Notes: generated by a model not told the origin, from the sequence alone. 64,000 nt of DNA from Craspedostauros australis (GCA_026770025.1 JAMXDE010000024.1:868001-932000); one strand, 5' to 3'. Shown: positions 17,651-28,542, counted from the first letter of the stretch. Numbers and translations are program-made.

Positions 17651-18177
17651 GCTTCACAAACCACGAACAACGACAATGGGGCCAAGAGTAGCTGGAGGAC
17701 TGGGAGTGTCAATACAGCCAAGCTTCAGGTTCACTGAGGTACTCGTGTGAAGTGAACTGCAACAGTAACATAAACTTAGGGTTTGAATATCATCATCATT
17801 CCAACTCTATCATGTGTCACGTCACTCATCTCAAATGTAACATGGAACAAGAATGCGGCGAACCTGTCGGCTGTCGCAGTCAGGAACGTGAATTGGCCAC
17901 GAGGATTGCCAAATCGACACCTTCGACTAAACTTTGAACAACCACGACCAAAATCATCCTTCGCTTCGGTCACACCATCAAGAACGCGCAAGTTGCGCGT
18001 ACAATCACATGGGACAACGCAGACAGGTGCTGTCAACATGACACACAAGAGCGAAGGAACCAGGCACAGAAGGTTTCCATTGTGTAGAGGCAGCATCCAT
18101 CACTCTGATACTCAAGAGCAACTCCTCCACAAAGAAAGAGCGAGAGAGATTGCCCCATCAGCATTCTCTATTGGAAG
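17651..18177. other. Intergenic spacer
   Basis: 527 bp holding the dUTPase 3' region and the upstream region of the oxygenase. No feature recognised. Confidence 0.45.
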
Positions 18178-20073
18178 ATGATGGAGGCAACGATGAAGAA
18201 GACAGGCATTTGGAGGTTCCTGCTTCTGGGTCTGGGTCTGCGTCTGCGACTGGCCAGTGCCGAGGCTGCCTCGGTCACAAACGACAATGTGATTGAGTAC
18301 GGTGTGGACACGGTAAGCATCGACGCCTCATCTTCACTTGCTGTCTTGGTGTGCCGTGATCTGTTGTTTGTGTGGTGACCACTCTGGCATCGATCATATC
18401 ATACTGCGAGCACACGAACGTTGGCGATGCGCCAACGTTGCCGATGGACGAATGAGCGAAATTGTCAGATATAATAATACCTCATTCGCAACATTCGCGC
18501 TGTTCGATTGTGCAACAGTCCTTCCCGATGCATTACAACCACGTTCACACCAACTACGCATGGCTCGCATCGAGCAATTCCAATTCCGACAACAACGGCA
18601 ACGGTAGCAACAGGACGAAGGACGATGGTAGCCGACAGAATCCTCATGACGAACCGATCCAACCGCTTGGTGACAAGCAGAGCTTCTACGACAGATACCT
18701 GCAAGGCTGCATGAAGTACCACGAAGCGTTCAACCGATCCAACGACTGCATCACCAACGAGAAGGGACGCATCGCCATGTCCCTGCGACAACCGAAAAGC
18801 ATGCACAACTACACAGAGCTGGGGTATGCCAAGATCCGTGCACCAACGGAACTCTTCGACATGATCCAAAGGTTCTGGAGTGCCAACCGCGATCAGATGG
18901 TGCTGGAGAGCTGGACCACCGGCGTCTCCTACGTCAATCACTGGGAAAGTCCGACGTACATGCTGTACGTCGAGGATGCTGAGTACGAAGGTGGTGGCGC
19001 TGTGCTGCAGCAGGCCATCTGGAATTCGGCACGCGATATCCTGTCGAAATGGACGCAGCAGGAGCATCTGGCGGAATGCAGCTTGTATGGGATCCGCATT
19101 TACAAGCAGGATGCCATCCTGGCACCGCATGTCGATCGCCTGCCGTTGGTGATATCCGCAATCATCAACGTCGATCAAGATGTCGATGAACCGTGGCCGT
19201 TGGAAGTGATCGGCCGTGATGGCAAGGCAGTCAACGTCACGATGGAACCGGGCGACATGGTGCTGTACGAATCCCACTCCATCATCCACGGACGTCCGTT
19301 TCCACTGCAAGGCAAGTTCATGGCCAATGTGTTCATCCATTTCGAACCCACGCCAACCGATAACATCGAGGACATCAACCCCACGGAACTGCCGCAGTAC
19401 ATCATTCCGGGATCCGAAGAAGAAGCGAACTGGCGCAAGTCCTTCCCAACGGGATATCCTGCACCCATCAAACATCTGGAAGCGAAGGATGCGGCTATTG
19501 ATGGCGACACGCAGTTCTTGAGGGACATGTTCACGGTGGATCCCTCCGCCATCCGCGCATCCGATTCCAACGGATGGCAACCGCTGCATGTAAGTGGCAG
19601 TATGCGATAGTCTATTGCAAAGCACGACATGGCATGTGTTTCATGATGAAAATATTGACAGTCCACATGCAGGAAGGATAGGTGCTTGCAGAAGTCTCAC
19701 TCCATCTACCTCATGCTCACTGCTGCTCACGTCTGCTTTCTCCCTCGTTTGCGCCTCTTTCTCGTTCTGAGCACCACACCTTGTGCAATCGCAGCAAGCA
19801 ATCCGGTATGGTCACTTGGACACCGTGAAAGCTTTGATCGATGAGTTTGGCGCCAACATAAACAGGCGCACGTACCGAAATAAGATTCCGAACGAGGGCG
19901 GAACTCCTCTGTATTGGGCAAAGCACTTCCGCAAAGACGATGGATCCATCGTGAAGTTCTTGCAGGATCGTGGTGCAATATATTTGGCGCCAGGCGACAA
20001 GTATGATGATGCTGGCAACACTGCAGATGATACTGAGTCTGGAGAGGTGGGGAATGGATCCGGCGAGCTGTAG
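18178..20073 (+). CDS. Secretory 2OG-Fe(II) dioxygenase (prolyl-4-hydroxylase-like) with C-terminal ankyrin repeat, three exons
   Basis: Exons 18178-18312, 18519-19589 and 19795-20073; 494 residues. Introns have donors GTAAGC and GTAAGT and acceptors AACAG and CGCAG, both phase 0. Exon joins give GVDT-SFPMHYNH and WQPLH-QAIRYGHLD, the latter rebuilding an ankyrin helix across the junction. An N-terminal hydrophobic signal (about residues 10-28) predicts entry to the secretory pathway. Residues about 130-320 form the double-stranded beta-helix: H249-V-D251 and H302 are the iron ligands, and a basic residue in the GRPFPLQGKFMANVF strand should bind 2-oxoglutarate. N-glycosylation sequons occur. 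Known relatives hydroxylate prolyl or aspartyl residues in the ER; the substrate here is unknown. The ankyrin part may position a protein substrate. One of only two genes here with mappable introns. Confidence 0.9.
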
Positions 20074-21393
20074 CAGTGTCAGAAATGTGGGTGACATCGC
20101 TACTCAACATGGACCAATCAGAGGCCTCCAAACTTTAGCTAGCTTCGTTTCGAGTAGACTGATTTATTCAAAGTTTATCACAATTGTCGCAGCTTCCGAA
20201 GAATTATCACCAGACTCAACGGACCAATCAATCAAGCCAACAGCCAATCAACCAAACCGAGATCTTTGATGCCAGAAGGACGTTTTGTCTGGCGCACACA
20301 AGATTCGGTTTGTGGGTTGCGATCGGTGGCAGATGTGTTGTGTTGCGGTCTTTACTGGTGGAGGAGACAAGATGAGAAGCCATCAACCTGTTCCACTCGA
20401 TGACACACACATTCTTCGCGCACAAGCAAATACCCGAACCCGAACGGATTCCAAACCCCACAAAATTGCCGACGAGCACACAACAGAGCAGAGCAGAACA
20501 AAGCAAAGCAAAGCAAAGCAAAGCAAGAGGAGGAATCCAACAGCGAAGGTGCGTACTGTGCAGCGCAACGCCGCGAAAGTTGCCTCTTCGGAGGACGACG
20601 CCATGGCGGTGCCGATCTTTCGTTTGACCATGGCGGTTGGAAAGGAGTATCCTGGCGTGATGCGGTCATCGGTGGATCGGAAGCATTCGTGATGATGGCC
20701 AGCAGCTGCTGCCTCCTTTCGCAAATTCCGCTGCTGCCGACATCATCATCGCGGCGGCCAACCAGATCGGTCATGTGTCCCAGGTGATGCTCTGCTGTTC
20801 CTTCGCTTTGGTGTTCTCACCGATCGTGTCTCTTCGTTCTTCACTCCGTCTCCGTCAATGGAGTTCGCACCCACCTTTCCATCCATTCCTCCACCCAATG
20901 CACTGCCACCGCGAACAACAACAACACGACACAACTGGTGGATCCATCACCACGCGACGACCTGCCATGGATCTCCGCTCCGGGCACAAAAAAAAAACAG
21001 CAGCTGACAGCAATCGGTGGAGGGCACACAAAACACAAAACAATACTCGCACCGAGTTGCCAACCACAAAATCAAATCAAACCAAATCGAAGCACATCAC
21101 ATCACAATCCAGAGAGCAACACCATCCAGAGCGAAACCAGCACATCAGCAAATTGGACGATCGGCATCGTTGCAATACCTACCTGCTCTGTGCCAACACT
21201 GCCAAATCCGAACGAGTGGGCCCGACATCAACGTCCTGTCCCAATTTCGCCTCTCTTGGTGACTAATCTTGAAAGCCAAGTCAGGACAAGTCAAGACAAG
21301 CCAGCACAAGCGCTGAGCAACAACAAGCGAAACGAACCATTCCACAACAGCGGCAGCACCAACAGGAAGCAAGCACATCGCCATCATCTCATC
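20074..21393. other. Spacer and long upstream region of the ten-I29-domain gene
   Basis: 1.3 kb with no supported gene. Contains an (AAAGC)n tract at 20499-20526. The last ~450 bp stays open in the frame of the next gene and includes CA/AA-rich leader sequence, but there is no upstream ATG that improves on 21394, which starts a clear signal peptide. Confidence 0.5.
20499..20526. repeat. (AAAGC)n microsatellite
   Basis: More than five perfect CAAAG units in tandem. Confidence 0.9.
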
Positions 21394-24300
21394 ATGAGAT
21401 TTTGTGGAAAAGCCGTGCCGTTGGCATTGATGGTCCTTGCGACCGCCGCTCCCGCTTCTGTGGCGTATCAGAACAGTGGCACCAACCCCCACCACGGCAG
21501 CAGTCACAGCAAGCGCACCTCGCCTTCCCCCATGAAGGATTCCAGATTGGAATACGCTTCGAATGCCTCTGTCGACAGCTCCCTGTTCCTCAAGGGCGCC
21601 GTCCAAGTGCGGTACTCGGATGATACCATCCGCCAGGAGTACCAGACGTGGTGCACCAAGCACAGCAAATCCCTGCAGGACAGCACGGACAATGCCCGCT
21701 ACACCCAGTTCAAGTCCAACTGGATCCGCCAGCAGGAGTACGGCAAGAAGACTGGCCAGTACTTCGAGCTCAACGAATTCGGGGACTGCTCCTACGACGA
21801 GTACCTGGAGCGTGACATCATCCGCAAGGAGTACGGCGACTGGTGCGCAGAGTATGGCAAGACGGCCGACTTCGAATCGGACCGCTACGCCAACTTCGCC
21901 ACCAACTGGAAACGCCAGGCCGCGTACAACGAGCAGCACAACATGTACTACAAGCTCAATGAATTCGGCGACATGTCGCAGGACGAATTCACCCGCGTGC
22001 AGCCCAACGACGCTGCCGCCGGTACATCTGCCGTCACCCCACCGGCAACGGCCGCATCCTCGTCCTCCGTCTCGAGCCTGTACGCGGCTCCATCATCCTC
22101 GGCATCCCCGCCGGCTTCCACGGGAGCCTCCGCCACCACCACCGACGACGATCTCACCATCCGATCTGAGTACGCCAATTGGTGTGTCAAATTCAACAAG
22201 GTGGAGGACGATGCCAGGTTCGCCCAGTTCAAGATCAACTGGACCCACCAGAGCGAGCACAACCTCCGAACCGGTGCATCCTTCCAGCTCAACGAGTTCG
22301 GCGACATGTCCCAGGATGAGTTCCAACACCAGTTGCAGGGTGCCAAATCCTCCACCGCCTCCTTCGTCACTGACGATGACACAGACGAGGATGCTCTCAT
22401 CAAGGGAGAGTACGCGGACTGGTACACCCGCTACAGCAAGCTACCAGACGAACATCGTTTCGCCCACTTCAAGGAGAACTGGAAGCGCCAGAGCGAGTAC
22501 AATGCCCAGGTCGGGATCAACTACCTCCTCAACGAGTTCGGTGACATGTCCCAGGAGGAATTCACCTCGATGAAGGAAGAAAAGGAGCAGGATGCGTCTG
22601 CCTCCTCCTCCTCCGACCCGGATTCCACGTCTGCCATGTCGTCGCTTTACTCCGCACCGACGGCAGACAAGGGCCCCAACATGGCTGACGAGAGCAAGCC
22701 ATTCGCTGCCGTGGCATCCACCCCCGCACCACCCCTGCCGGTCGTGTCCACGGCAGCGAAGAGCGCGAGCGACGTCACCATTCGCTCCGAGTACTCCAGC
22801 TGGTGCGCCAAGTACAACAAGAAATCCGACGAAGCTCGCTACGTCCAGTTCAAGCAGAACTGGATTTGCCAGAACGATTACAACATCGAGAATGGCACCA
22901 GCTTTGATTTGAACGAATTTGGCGACATGTCGCCAGAAGACTTCACGTCCATGCAGCAACAAGAGCAGGCAAGCAGTCTCAACACCAGCAGCACCAGCGA
23001 TGCTACCATTGAGACCAGCCCAACGATCGATGCCTCATCCTCATCGTCGGTTGAATCTCTCTACGCTGGCCCTTCGTCCATCGTTGAACCAGAAGCGACA
23101 TCGGGATCGTCGTCGTCGTCTTCGGTGTCCTCGTTGTACCCCGCACCGACCGACACCAAGAGCGAAACTGAGGTTGCTGATGTTGTCATCCCACCTCCTG
23201 TCGACGTTGACATCGGTGCCGGCACTGACACCGACATTGCCATCACTACTGACTCATCTGCAGTCGATTCGAACGTCGTCGACGATGCAACGGTCCGCTC
23301 CAAGTACTCGAGCTGGTGCGCCACGTACGGTAAGCGACCAGACGAAGACCGTTTCGTCAAGTTCAAGCAAAACTGGATCCGCCAATACGAGTACACCCAG
23401 CAGACCGGGAACACCTTGGAGCTCAACGAGTTCGGCGACCTCTCCGAAGAGGAGTTCCACGAGCACAGACAGCTCCAGCAGCGCAAGCAACAGCAGCAAC
23501 TCCAGCAACAGCAGAGTGATGTTGACGCTGCGATCGCCCCCAAGACAGCTCCAGAGATCCTCGATGAAAGCAAGATCCGCTTCGAGTACACGGCATGGTG
23601 CATGAAGTACGACAAGAAACCCAGCGAGGCCCGTTTTGAGCAGTTCAAGATCAATTGGGAACGCCAGCACCAGCACAATCTCGAAAATGGATCGGAGTTC
23701 GAGCTCAACAAGTACGGCGATCTTAGCCCGGCCGAGTTTAGGGAGGTTCTACAGGACGAAACGAGCGACGAGACTGATGTCGTTGAGAACGCAGCACCAT
23801 CAGTTGTCTTCGACGAACCCACTGTGGACAACTTCACACCACCTGTCCCCGCCAAGACGAAGGCCAGCATCGACCTTTCAACCCCAACTGAAGCGCACCG
23901 CGATGTTGCTGACGCTGTCGACCTTACCACGGGTGCAGTCGAGGTGCCGTCCGCACTAGAGGAAGTTGCGGGGTACAGTATTCCCGATGTTACCCCCGAC
24001 GTTGCCTCGGATATCATCGACGAGACTGCGACCGAAGACGCCACCGACGATATCGAAGATGAAGACGCCAAGATCAGATCGGACTACCAGGAATGGTGCG
24101 TCAAGTATGAGAGACAAGAAGACGAGACTCGCTTCCCCAACTTCAAGCAGAACTGGATCCGCCTGAACCAATACAACGCGGACAATGGAAGCTCTCATTT
24201 CCTCAACGAATACGGCGACTACTCCGACGATGATTTTGCGTCCATGCAAGCAGAGGCAGACGCAGAGGCGAAGGTAGCAGCAGAAGCTGCAGAGGCCAAG

Positions 24301-26901
24301 GCGAAAGCCCAGGCGGAAGCAGAAGAGGCCGCCATCGCAGAGGTTGCAGCCATAGCAAAAGCAGAGGCCGAAGCTGAAGCGGAAGCCGAAGCAACTGCCG
24401 CCGCCGCCGTTGCTGCTGCCGCCGAATCTGCAGAGCCTGCTGCACAAGTCGAAGTTCCCAAACCAGCAGCTCCAGAGCGCCTTTCCAAACCAGCGGCTCC
24501 GGAACCTCCGTCGCTCTTGCAATCACCAAAGCCCATGCAGGGTGGCCTTCCGGTCGAGGAGAGTGTTTGGGATACGCCCATGCCGAGCCTCTCGCTCGGA
24601 GCCACCACTCCAGCACAGCCAGCCATCCCGGATCCAGCCCAAGAAGATGACTCGAAGATCCGATTCGAGTACGCGGCATGGTGCATCCGACACAGCAAGG
24701 AGCAAGATGAGAACCGTTACCTTCAGTTCAAGCAAAACTGGATCCGCCAGAACGATCGCAACACAGAGACCGGCGAATCCTTCGGCCTCAATGAGTACGG
24801 AGATCTCTCACCTTCCGAATACCAGCAGATCTCGCAACAGGAGGAGGAGATGTCGCCCGACGCAGGAAGGTCAGACTACGAGGAGTGGTGCGTCAAGTAC
24901 GATAAGACGCCCGAAGACCATCGCTTCGAACAGTTCCAAGTCAACTGGCTTCAGCAGCAAAAGTACGGGAAGGAGACTGGCGACTACATCGAGCTGAACG
25001 AGTTCGCCGACTGTACAGCCGCTGAGTACCATGCTCTCAAGAGTCTGGCGGAAGCAACCGGCGCCACTCTCGCCCAGCCACCCCCGCCAAAGGTAGAGGA
25101 AGCGAAGGAAGCCAAAGAGATGACAGAAGAGAGAGGTGACGAACTATCATCTGCCTTCATCGCCGCCACCACCACCGCCGGCAAGGGATACTTGGACACC
25201 TTGATGCCCTCCAGCTCTGATCGCGTCACTGGAAGCGGAGCTGACATTAAGGGCTACGTCGACTTCCTCAAGTCGACCGCAACCGACAACCACGGAGAAG
25301 GAATCCGCTCCCACCTCGACTCTGTCGCTTCTGCCGATGCCTCGGCATTCTCGACCGATGCATTCCCCAAGGCTCCACCAACAGGTCCATCCCACACCCC
25401 ACAGGCCACGGTGATTCCTGACGTGAGCAGTATGAACGCATACTCCGCACAAATGCAAGATCCAGACGCTGCGTTGGCCGCTGCGGCGGCTGATGCGGCG
25501 AAAAACGCCGTGAAGCCACTGGACCAGAACTTTTCGTACCTCAAGAAACCAGCCATGGCGACCCCTTCAGGATTGTCCAACGGAACTGGCTTCAAGTACT
25601 TGGATCGTCTCAAGACCTCCAAGCCAACCCGCAGCAATGGTGCAGGAATGAAGGGATACCTCGACGGAATGAAGCCGAAGCCAACGGCCTTTGTTGGTCG
25701 CGGCAAGGGCATCCCATCCTACTTGGATCGTGTCAGCAATGTGAATGCTTCCCAGCTATCACCGCCAGAGAGCAGCAAGGTGCAGGCGGCCCCGGCACCC
25801 GCGACTGTGGCTCCAACCAAGACAGGTGAAGCATGGATGCCACCGCCTCCCCAGACCGAGACGGCGGAAGCACCTCGCATGCCCGCGCACGAGCAGCAGA
25901 TGTCAAGCCATCAGCAAGATATAGCACCACCAAATGCTCCAGACCTGACCTTGCAGCAAGGCGCCCAGGGAAATGCGACTCCACAGAGCGGTGGATCGCA
26001 GCCTGGGGTTCGCACATCGAACGCGTTTGGCTTCCCACCCAGAGATGGTATCTCGCAGTTCGTTGACGGGGTGACCAACTCGGATGCGCCAACTTACTCT
26101 GCCAATGCGTTCCCACAATCGCCACCATTCGCGGGTGGCTCGGACGGGATCATCGAGAAGATCGAGCATGATTCTGTCATGTCCGCGTACGACCAGCAGC
26201 TCGCAGAAGCAGCACCCAAGGCAGAAGCAGCACCCAAGGCAGAAGCACCGTCCAAGGCGGCAACACCCAAGAAAGATGGCATCAAGGGATTGGACGACAT
26301 GTTTGCCTACAAGAAAGAGACGGTCGTTTCCTCGATTCCGGGCAATGCCAGCCCTGAAGTCGAACCACCGCGTCAGTCCGCGGCAACCAAGACTACGAGC
26401 CCGACGCAAAAGGGCAACCTGCTGCTTGGAAAGCAGCCGCAGGCACAACAGCAACCACAAACACCAACCAAGAACAAGCCACCCGCCGCCGCAACCGCCA
26501 GTAGCAAGGCCATCAACCCACCAAAGGACATCATTGCGACACCGTGGGAGAATGCAACACGCACAGGAAGTTCGTACTTGGACGACATGCCGCGCAACGC
26601 CACGACCACGGCAGCCAACCAAACAAAGACCGACAACTTCCTGGACTTCGTCTCCAAAGAGGAGGAGGAAAAGAAGAAGGCGGAGGAGATCCGTTCCACA
26701 TTCGCGGTGGAACGCACCAACCTGCTCGGGGCTTCAGGCACTCCGCAGCAACAGCTGGAAGCCCAGGAGGCCCGCGGAAAGCTTGCCAAGATCGATAAGC
26801 AGAAGGCGGGAGAGGATGGCTCCGACAACTTCTTCAATGGATTGCGCAGCAACATCGTCGGCATGTTGAAGGGCTGGGGCTTCCTCGACAACGGAAATTA
26901 G
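21394..26901 (+). CDS. Secreted protein with ten tandem I29 (cathepsin propeptide)-like domains
   Basis: 1835 residues, intronless. The ATG at 21394 begins a signal peptide (MRFCGKAVPLALMVL, cleavage after about residue 24). Ten domains of about 60 residues start near residues 76, 140, 253, 333, 459, 630, 725, 890, 1086 and 1159. Each has EY-x-x-WC, R-(F/Y)-x-x-FK-x-NW, an N or G turn and LNE-(F/Y)-GD-x-S-x-x-EF, i.e. the ERFNIN and GNFD signatures of papain propeptides. Nine of ten keep the Cys after Trp (domain 4 has Tyr). Linkers are Ser/Ala/Pro/Thr-rich; between domains 8 and 9 is a long Ala/Glu helix. The C-terminal 600 residues hold at least seven copies of G-x-G-(I/M)-x-x-YLD-x-(L/M) plus the PLDQNFSYL block shared with the gene at 259. 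No protease catalytic domain. Multi-I29 proteins such as fish salarin inhibit cysteine proteases; inhibitor or matrix function here is inferred. Codon use is strongly C-ending. Confidence 0.88.
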   Translation: MRFCGKAVPLALMVLATAAPASVAYQNSGTNPHHGSSHSKRTSPSPMKDSRLEYASNASVDSSLFLKGAVQVRYSDDTIRQEYQTWCTKHSKSLQDSTDNARYTQFKSNWIRQQEYGKKTGQYFELNEFGDCSYDEYLERDIIRKEYGDWCAEYGKTADFESDRYANFATNWKRQAAYNEQHNMYYKLNEFGDMSQDEFTRVQPNDAAAGTSAVTPPATAASSSSVSSLYAAPSSSASPPASTGASATTTDDDLTIRSEYANWCVKFNKVEDDARFAQFKINWTHQSEHNLRTGASFQLNEFGDMSQDEFQHQLQGAKSSTASFVTDDDTDEDALIKGEYADWYTRYSKLPDEHRFAHFKENWKRQSEYNAQVGINYLLNEFGDMSQEEFTSMKEEKEQDASASSSSDPDSTSAMSSLYSAPTADKGPNMADESKPFAAVASTPAPPLPVVSTAAKSASDVTIRSEYSSWCAKYNKKSDEARYVQFKQNWICQNDYNIENGTSFDLNEFGDMSPEDFTSMQQQEQASSLNTSSTSDATIETSPTIDASSSSSVESLYAGPSSIVEPEATSGSSSSSSVSSLYPAPTDTKSETEVADVVIPPPVDVDIGAGTDTDIAITTDSSAVDSNVVDDATVRSKYSSWCATYGKRPDEDRFVKFKQNWIRQYEYTQQTGNTLELNEFGDLSEEEFHEHRQLQQRKQQQQLQQQQSDVDAAIAPKTAPEILDESKIRFEYTAWCMKYDKKPSEARFEQFKINWERQHQHNLENGSEFELNKYGDLSPAEFREVLQDETSDETDVVENAAPSVVFDEPTVDNFTPPVPAKTKASIDLSTPTEAHRDVADAVDLTTGAVEVPSALEEVAGYSIPDVTPDVASDIIDETATEDATDDIEDEDAKIRSDYQEWCVKYERQEDETRFPNFKQNWIRLNQYNADNGSSHFLNEYGDYSDDDFASMQAEADAEAKVAAEAAEAKAKAQAEAEEAAIAEVAAIAKAEAEAEAEAEATAAAAVAAAAESAEPAAQVEVPKPAAPERLSKPAAPEPPSLLQSPKPMQGGLPVEESVWDTPMPSLSLGATTPAQPAIPDPAQEDDSKIRFEYAAWCIRHSKEQDENRYLQFKQNWIRQNDRNTETGESFGLNEYGDLSPSEYQQISQQEEEMSPDAGRSDYEEWCVKYDKTPEDHRFEQFQVNWLQQQKYGKETGDYIELNEFADCTAAEYHALKSLAEATGATLAQPPPPKVEEAKEAKEMTEERGDELSSAFIAATTTAGKGYLDTLMPSSSDRVTGSGADIKGYVDFLKSTATDNHGEGIRSHLDSVASADASAFSTDAFPKAPPTGPSHTPQATVIPDVSSMNAYSAQMQDPDAALAAAAADAAKNAVKPLDQNFSYLKKPAMATPSGLSNGTGFKYLDRLKTSKPTRSNGAGMKGYLDGMKPKPTAFVGRGKGIPSYLDRVSNVNASQLSPPESSKVQAAPAPATVAPTKTGEAWMPPPPQTETAEAPRMPAHEQQMSSHQQDIAPPNAPDLTLQQGAQGNATPQSGGSQPGVRTSNAFGFPPRDGISQFVDGVTNSDAPTYSANAFPQSPPFAGGSDGIIEKIEHDSVMSAYDQQLAEAAPKAEAAPKAEAPSKAATPKKDGIKGLDDMFAYKKETVVSSIPGNASPEVEPPRQSAATKTTSPTQKGNLLLGKQPQAQQQPQTPTKNKPPAAATASSKAINPPKDIIATPWENATRTGSSYLDDMPRNATTTAANQTKTDNFLDFVSKEEEEKKKAEEIRSTFAVERTNLLGASGTPQQQLEAQEARGKLAKIDKQKAGEDGSDNFFNGLRSNIVGMLKGWGFLDNGN

Positions 26902-27380
26902 GTAAGGACGAAGACACGATGAGGCATGATGACAGTACCAACAGCACCAAAAGCAGGAACAAGAACAAGAAAGAACGTCGACACCACCAACAACAACGAC
27001 ACCAACAACGATGGCGCCATGAAGCGGCACGGAGAAAGGCAGACAAACAGGTCAACAACAGTAACAAGAAATGATAAGATGAAGTGAAACACAACAATCG
27101 AAAACAGAGTATCAGCATCGCTGCATGACAAGTAGTCCGCTCATGCGGACTTGCTGTTGCACCTTGGGGACGCGGGTTCGTGCTTCGCGATGTCCAACCA
27201 GCGGCACTTTCATGCAGGTGACTCAAGAGGATCACAAGACAATCAGGGAGCGCAACGGCCTCATGCAAAAAGCTTGTGTGTACTGGCATTCGTTGGGTTG
27301 ATTTGTTGTGATGTTTGTAAGTTTACAGGATAAGATGTTGTGTTTTGCAGCGCATGAATAGTTGCATCGCGCTTGACGAT
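26902..27380. other. Spacer between convergent genes, with hairpin
   Basis: About 480 bp between the I29 gene and the V-ATPase-like gene. A perfect 7-bp stem with a 4-base loop (AGTCCGC TCAT GCGGACT) sits at 27133-27150; its role is unknown. Confidence 0.4.
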
Positions 27381-28542
27381 TTAGTCGTAGACACATGGGG
27401 CATTGGATGACGACGTGATGATGAGCGCGACGATGAAACCATACAGACCAATGGCTCCGCTGAAGGACAAAATTGTGACCTGGCCGATGTAGAGCTTTCC
27501 TGCATCACCCTCCTCAACGATCTCTCCTCCTCGGCCGCCGCCTCCGAATGCGTTTGCCTTGGCGTGGTTGAGCTCGGCACGCAGACCCGTCGCTCGGATG
27601 CCGACATCTCCAGCAACTCCGGTGGCACCGCCAGCCGCCAAACAGCAGAGACCGCACGAGATTCCAGCAGCGAAATGGGCCCAGCCAGTGTATTGCGAGT
27701 ATGTGTTTCCATTCTCAGTTGGTGCAGAGATTCCTCCGCTGATGATGATGGAAACGATAAGTCCATAGATTCCGAGCACTCCAGCCATGATGATAGCCAC
27801 CAGGTTCTTAATGATACCGTTTGGATGCGTGATACCCATTCCGCACAGTCCCAAACCGGACTTCCATGTTCCCCATCTGTAGTTTTGCAACGTCGAAGCG
27901 TGGCGTGTTGTTGCGGATCGATTGTAGCAGAACAGAGCAGACATGTGTCAGATGGCAGTATGTGACGGGTGTGCACAGATGGATACGAACGCAGCCTGTG
28001 TTGAAAGCTGCTCAGAGAAGACTTGATTCCAAATCCATCCGCAGCCAAGATGACTCCAACAGGCCTGTCTCCGTGCAGTTCAAATCCATGCTGTCACGCG
28101 CATCCTGTCCATCGATGCAATCATGCACTTACGCAGCTCCCCAGTTGGCGAAGACAATGCAAAGGGCGGCGCCCAGGTAACCACTGCGAAACGGAGATCA
28201 AGTCGTGTGCAACAGTGGCAGCGTGCACACATGAAGCCAAGCAAATGGACGTGAGGAAGGAACGAAGGTGGGAGTGCAACCCAAATGAACGCTGGTGTGA
28301 GTGATTGAATGATTGATACCATCGTGTAACATAACATAACATAGCGCAACGCAGCGCAATACAACACAAGCCATTGCGACGCTGCCCAACACACATCGCA
28401 TCGCGCTGCAAATCAATCCAGGAAAGCGCGCCAAGACCGCTCCGCACCCAAATCCCGGCATTGGTGACAACGAAATCGACACTTACAGAACTGGTGCCCA
28501 TGATGGGCAAGTCTCATATCCCACTGGTGAATCGTCTGCCAT
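27381..28542 (-). CDS. V-type H+-ATPase proteolipid subunit c-like, three exons, proton-binding Glu absent
   Basis: Exons on the minus strand: 28542-28487 (start ATG), 28183-28133 and 27876-27381; 200 residues. Donors are GTAAGT and the acceptors CGCAG and TACAG; joining gives CPSWAPVLGYLGAALCIVF and FANWGAAWGTWKSGLG, as expected for the family. Four membrane helices are visible: GYLGAALCIVFANWGAA, LVAIIMAGVLGIYGLIV, GWAHFAAGISCGLCCLAAG and GQVTILSFSGAIGLYGFIV. Subunit c forms the rotating membrane ring that carries protons. In known c subunits helix 4 reads as LIFAE-LGLYG, with an essential Glu; here that position is Gly (codon GGA), and no helix contains another buried acid. A 25-30 residue Gly-rich insertion lies between helices 3 and 4. 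It may be a non-pumping paralogue, a structural ring member, or a mutated copy. Confidence 0.85.

Noticed and set aside
21394-26901. Papain-family protease precursor
   Set aside because: Propeptide domains are present, but no Cys-His-Asn catalytic domain occurs within or after the reading frame.
27121-27200. Possible tRNA near a GGGTTCG sequence
   Set aside because: No acceptor stem or anticodon arm pairs around it; only an isolated hairpin is present.
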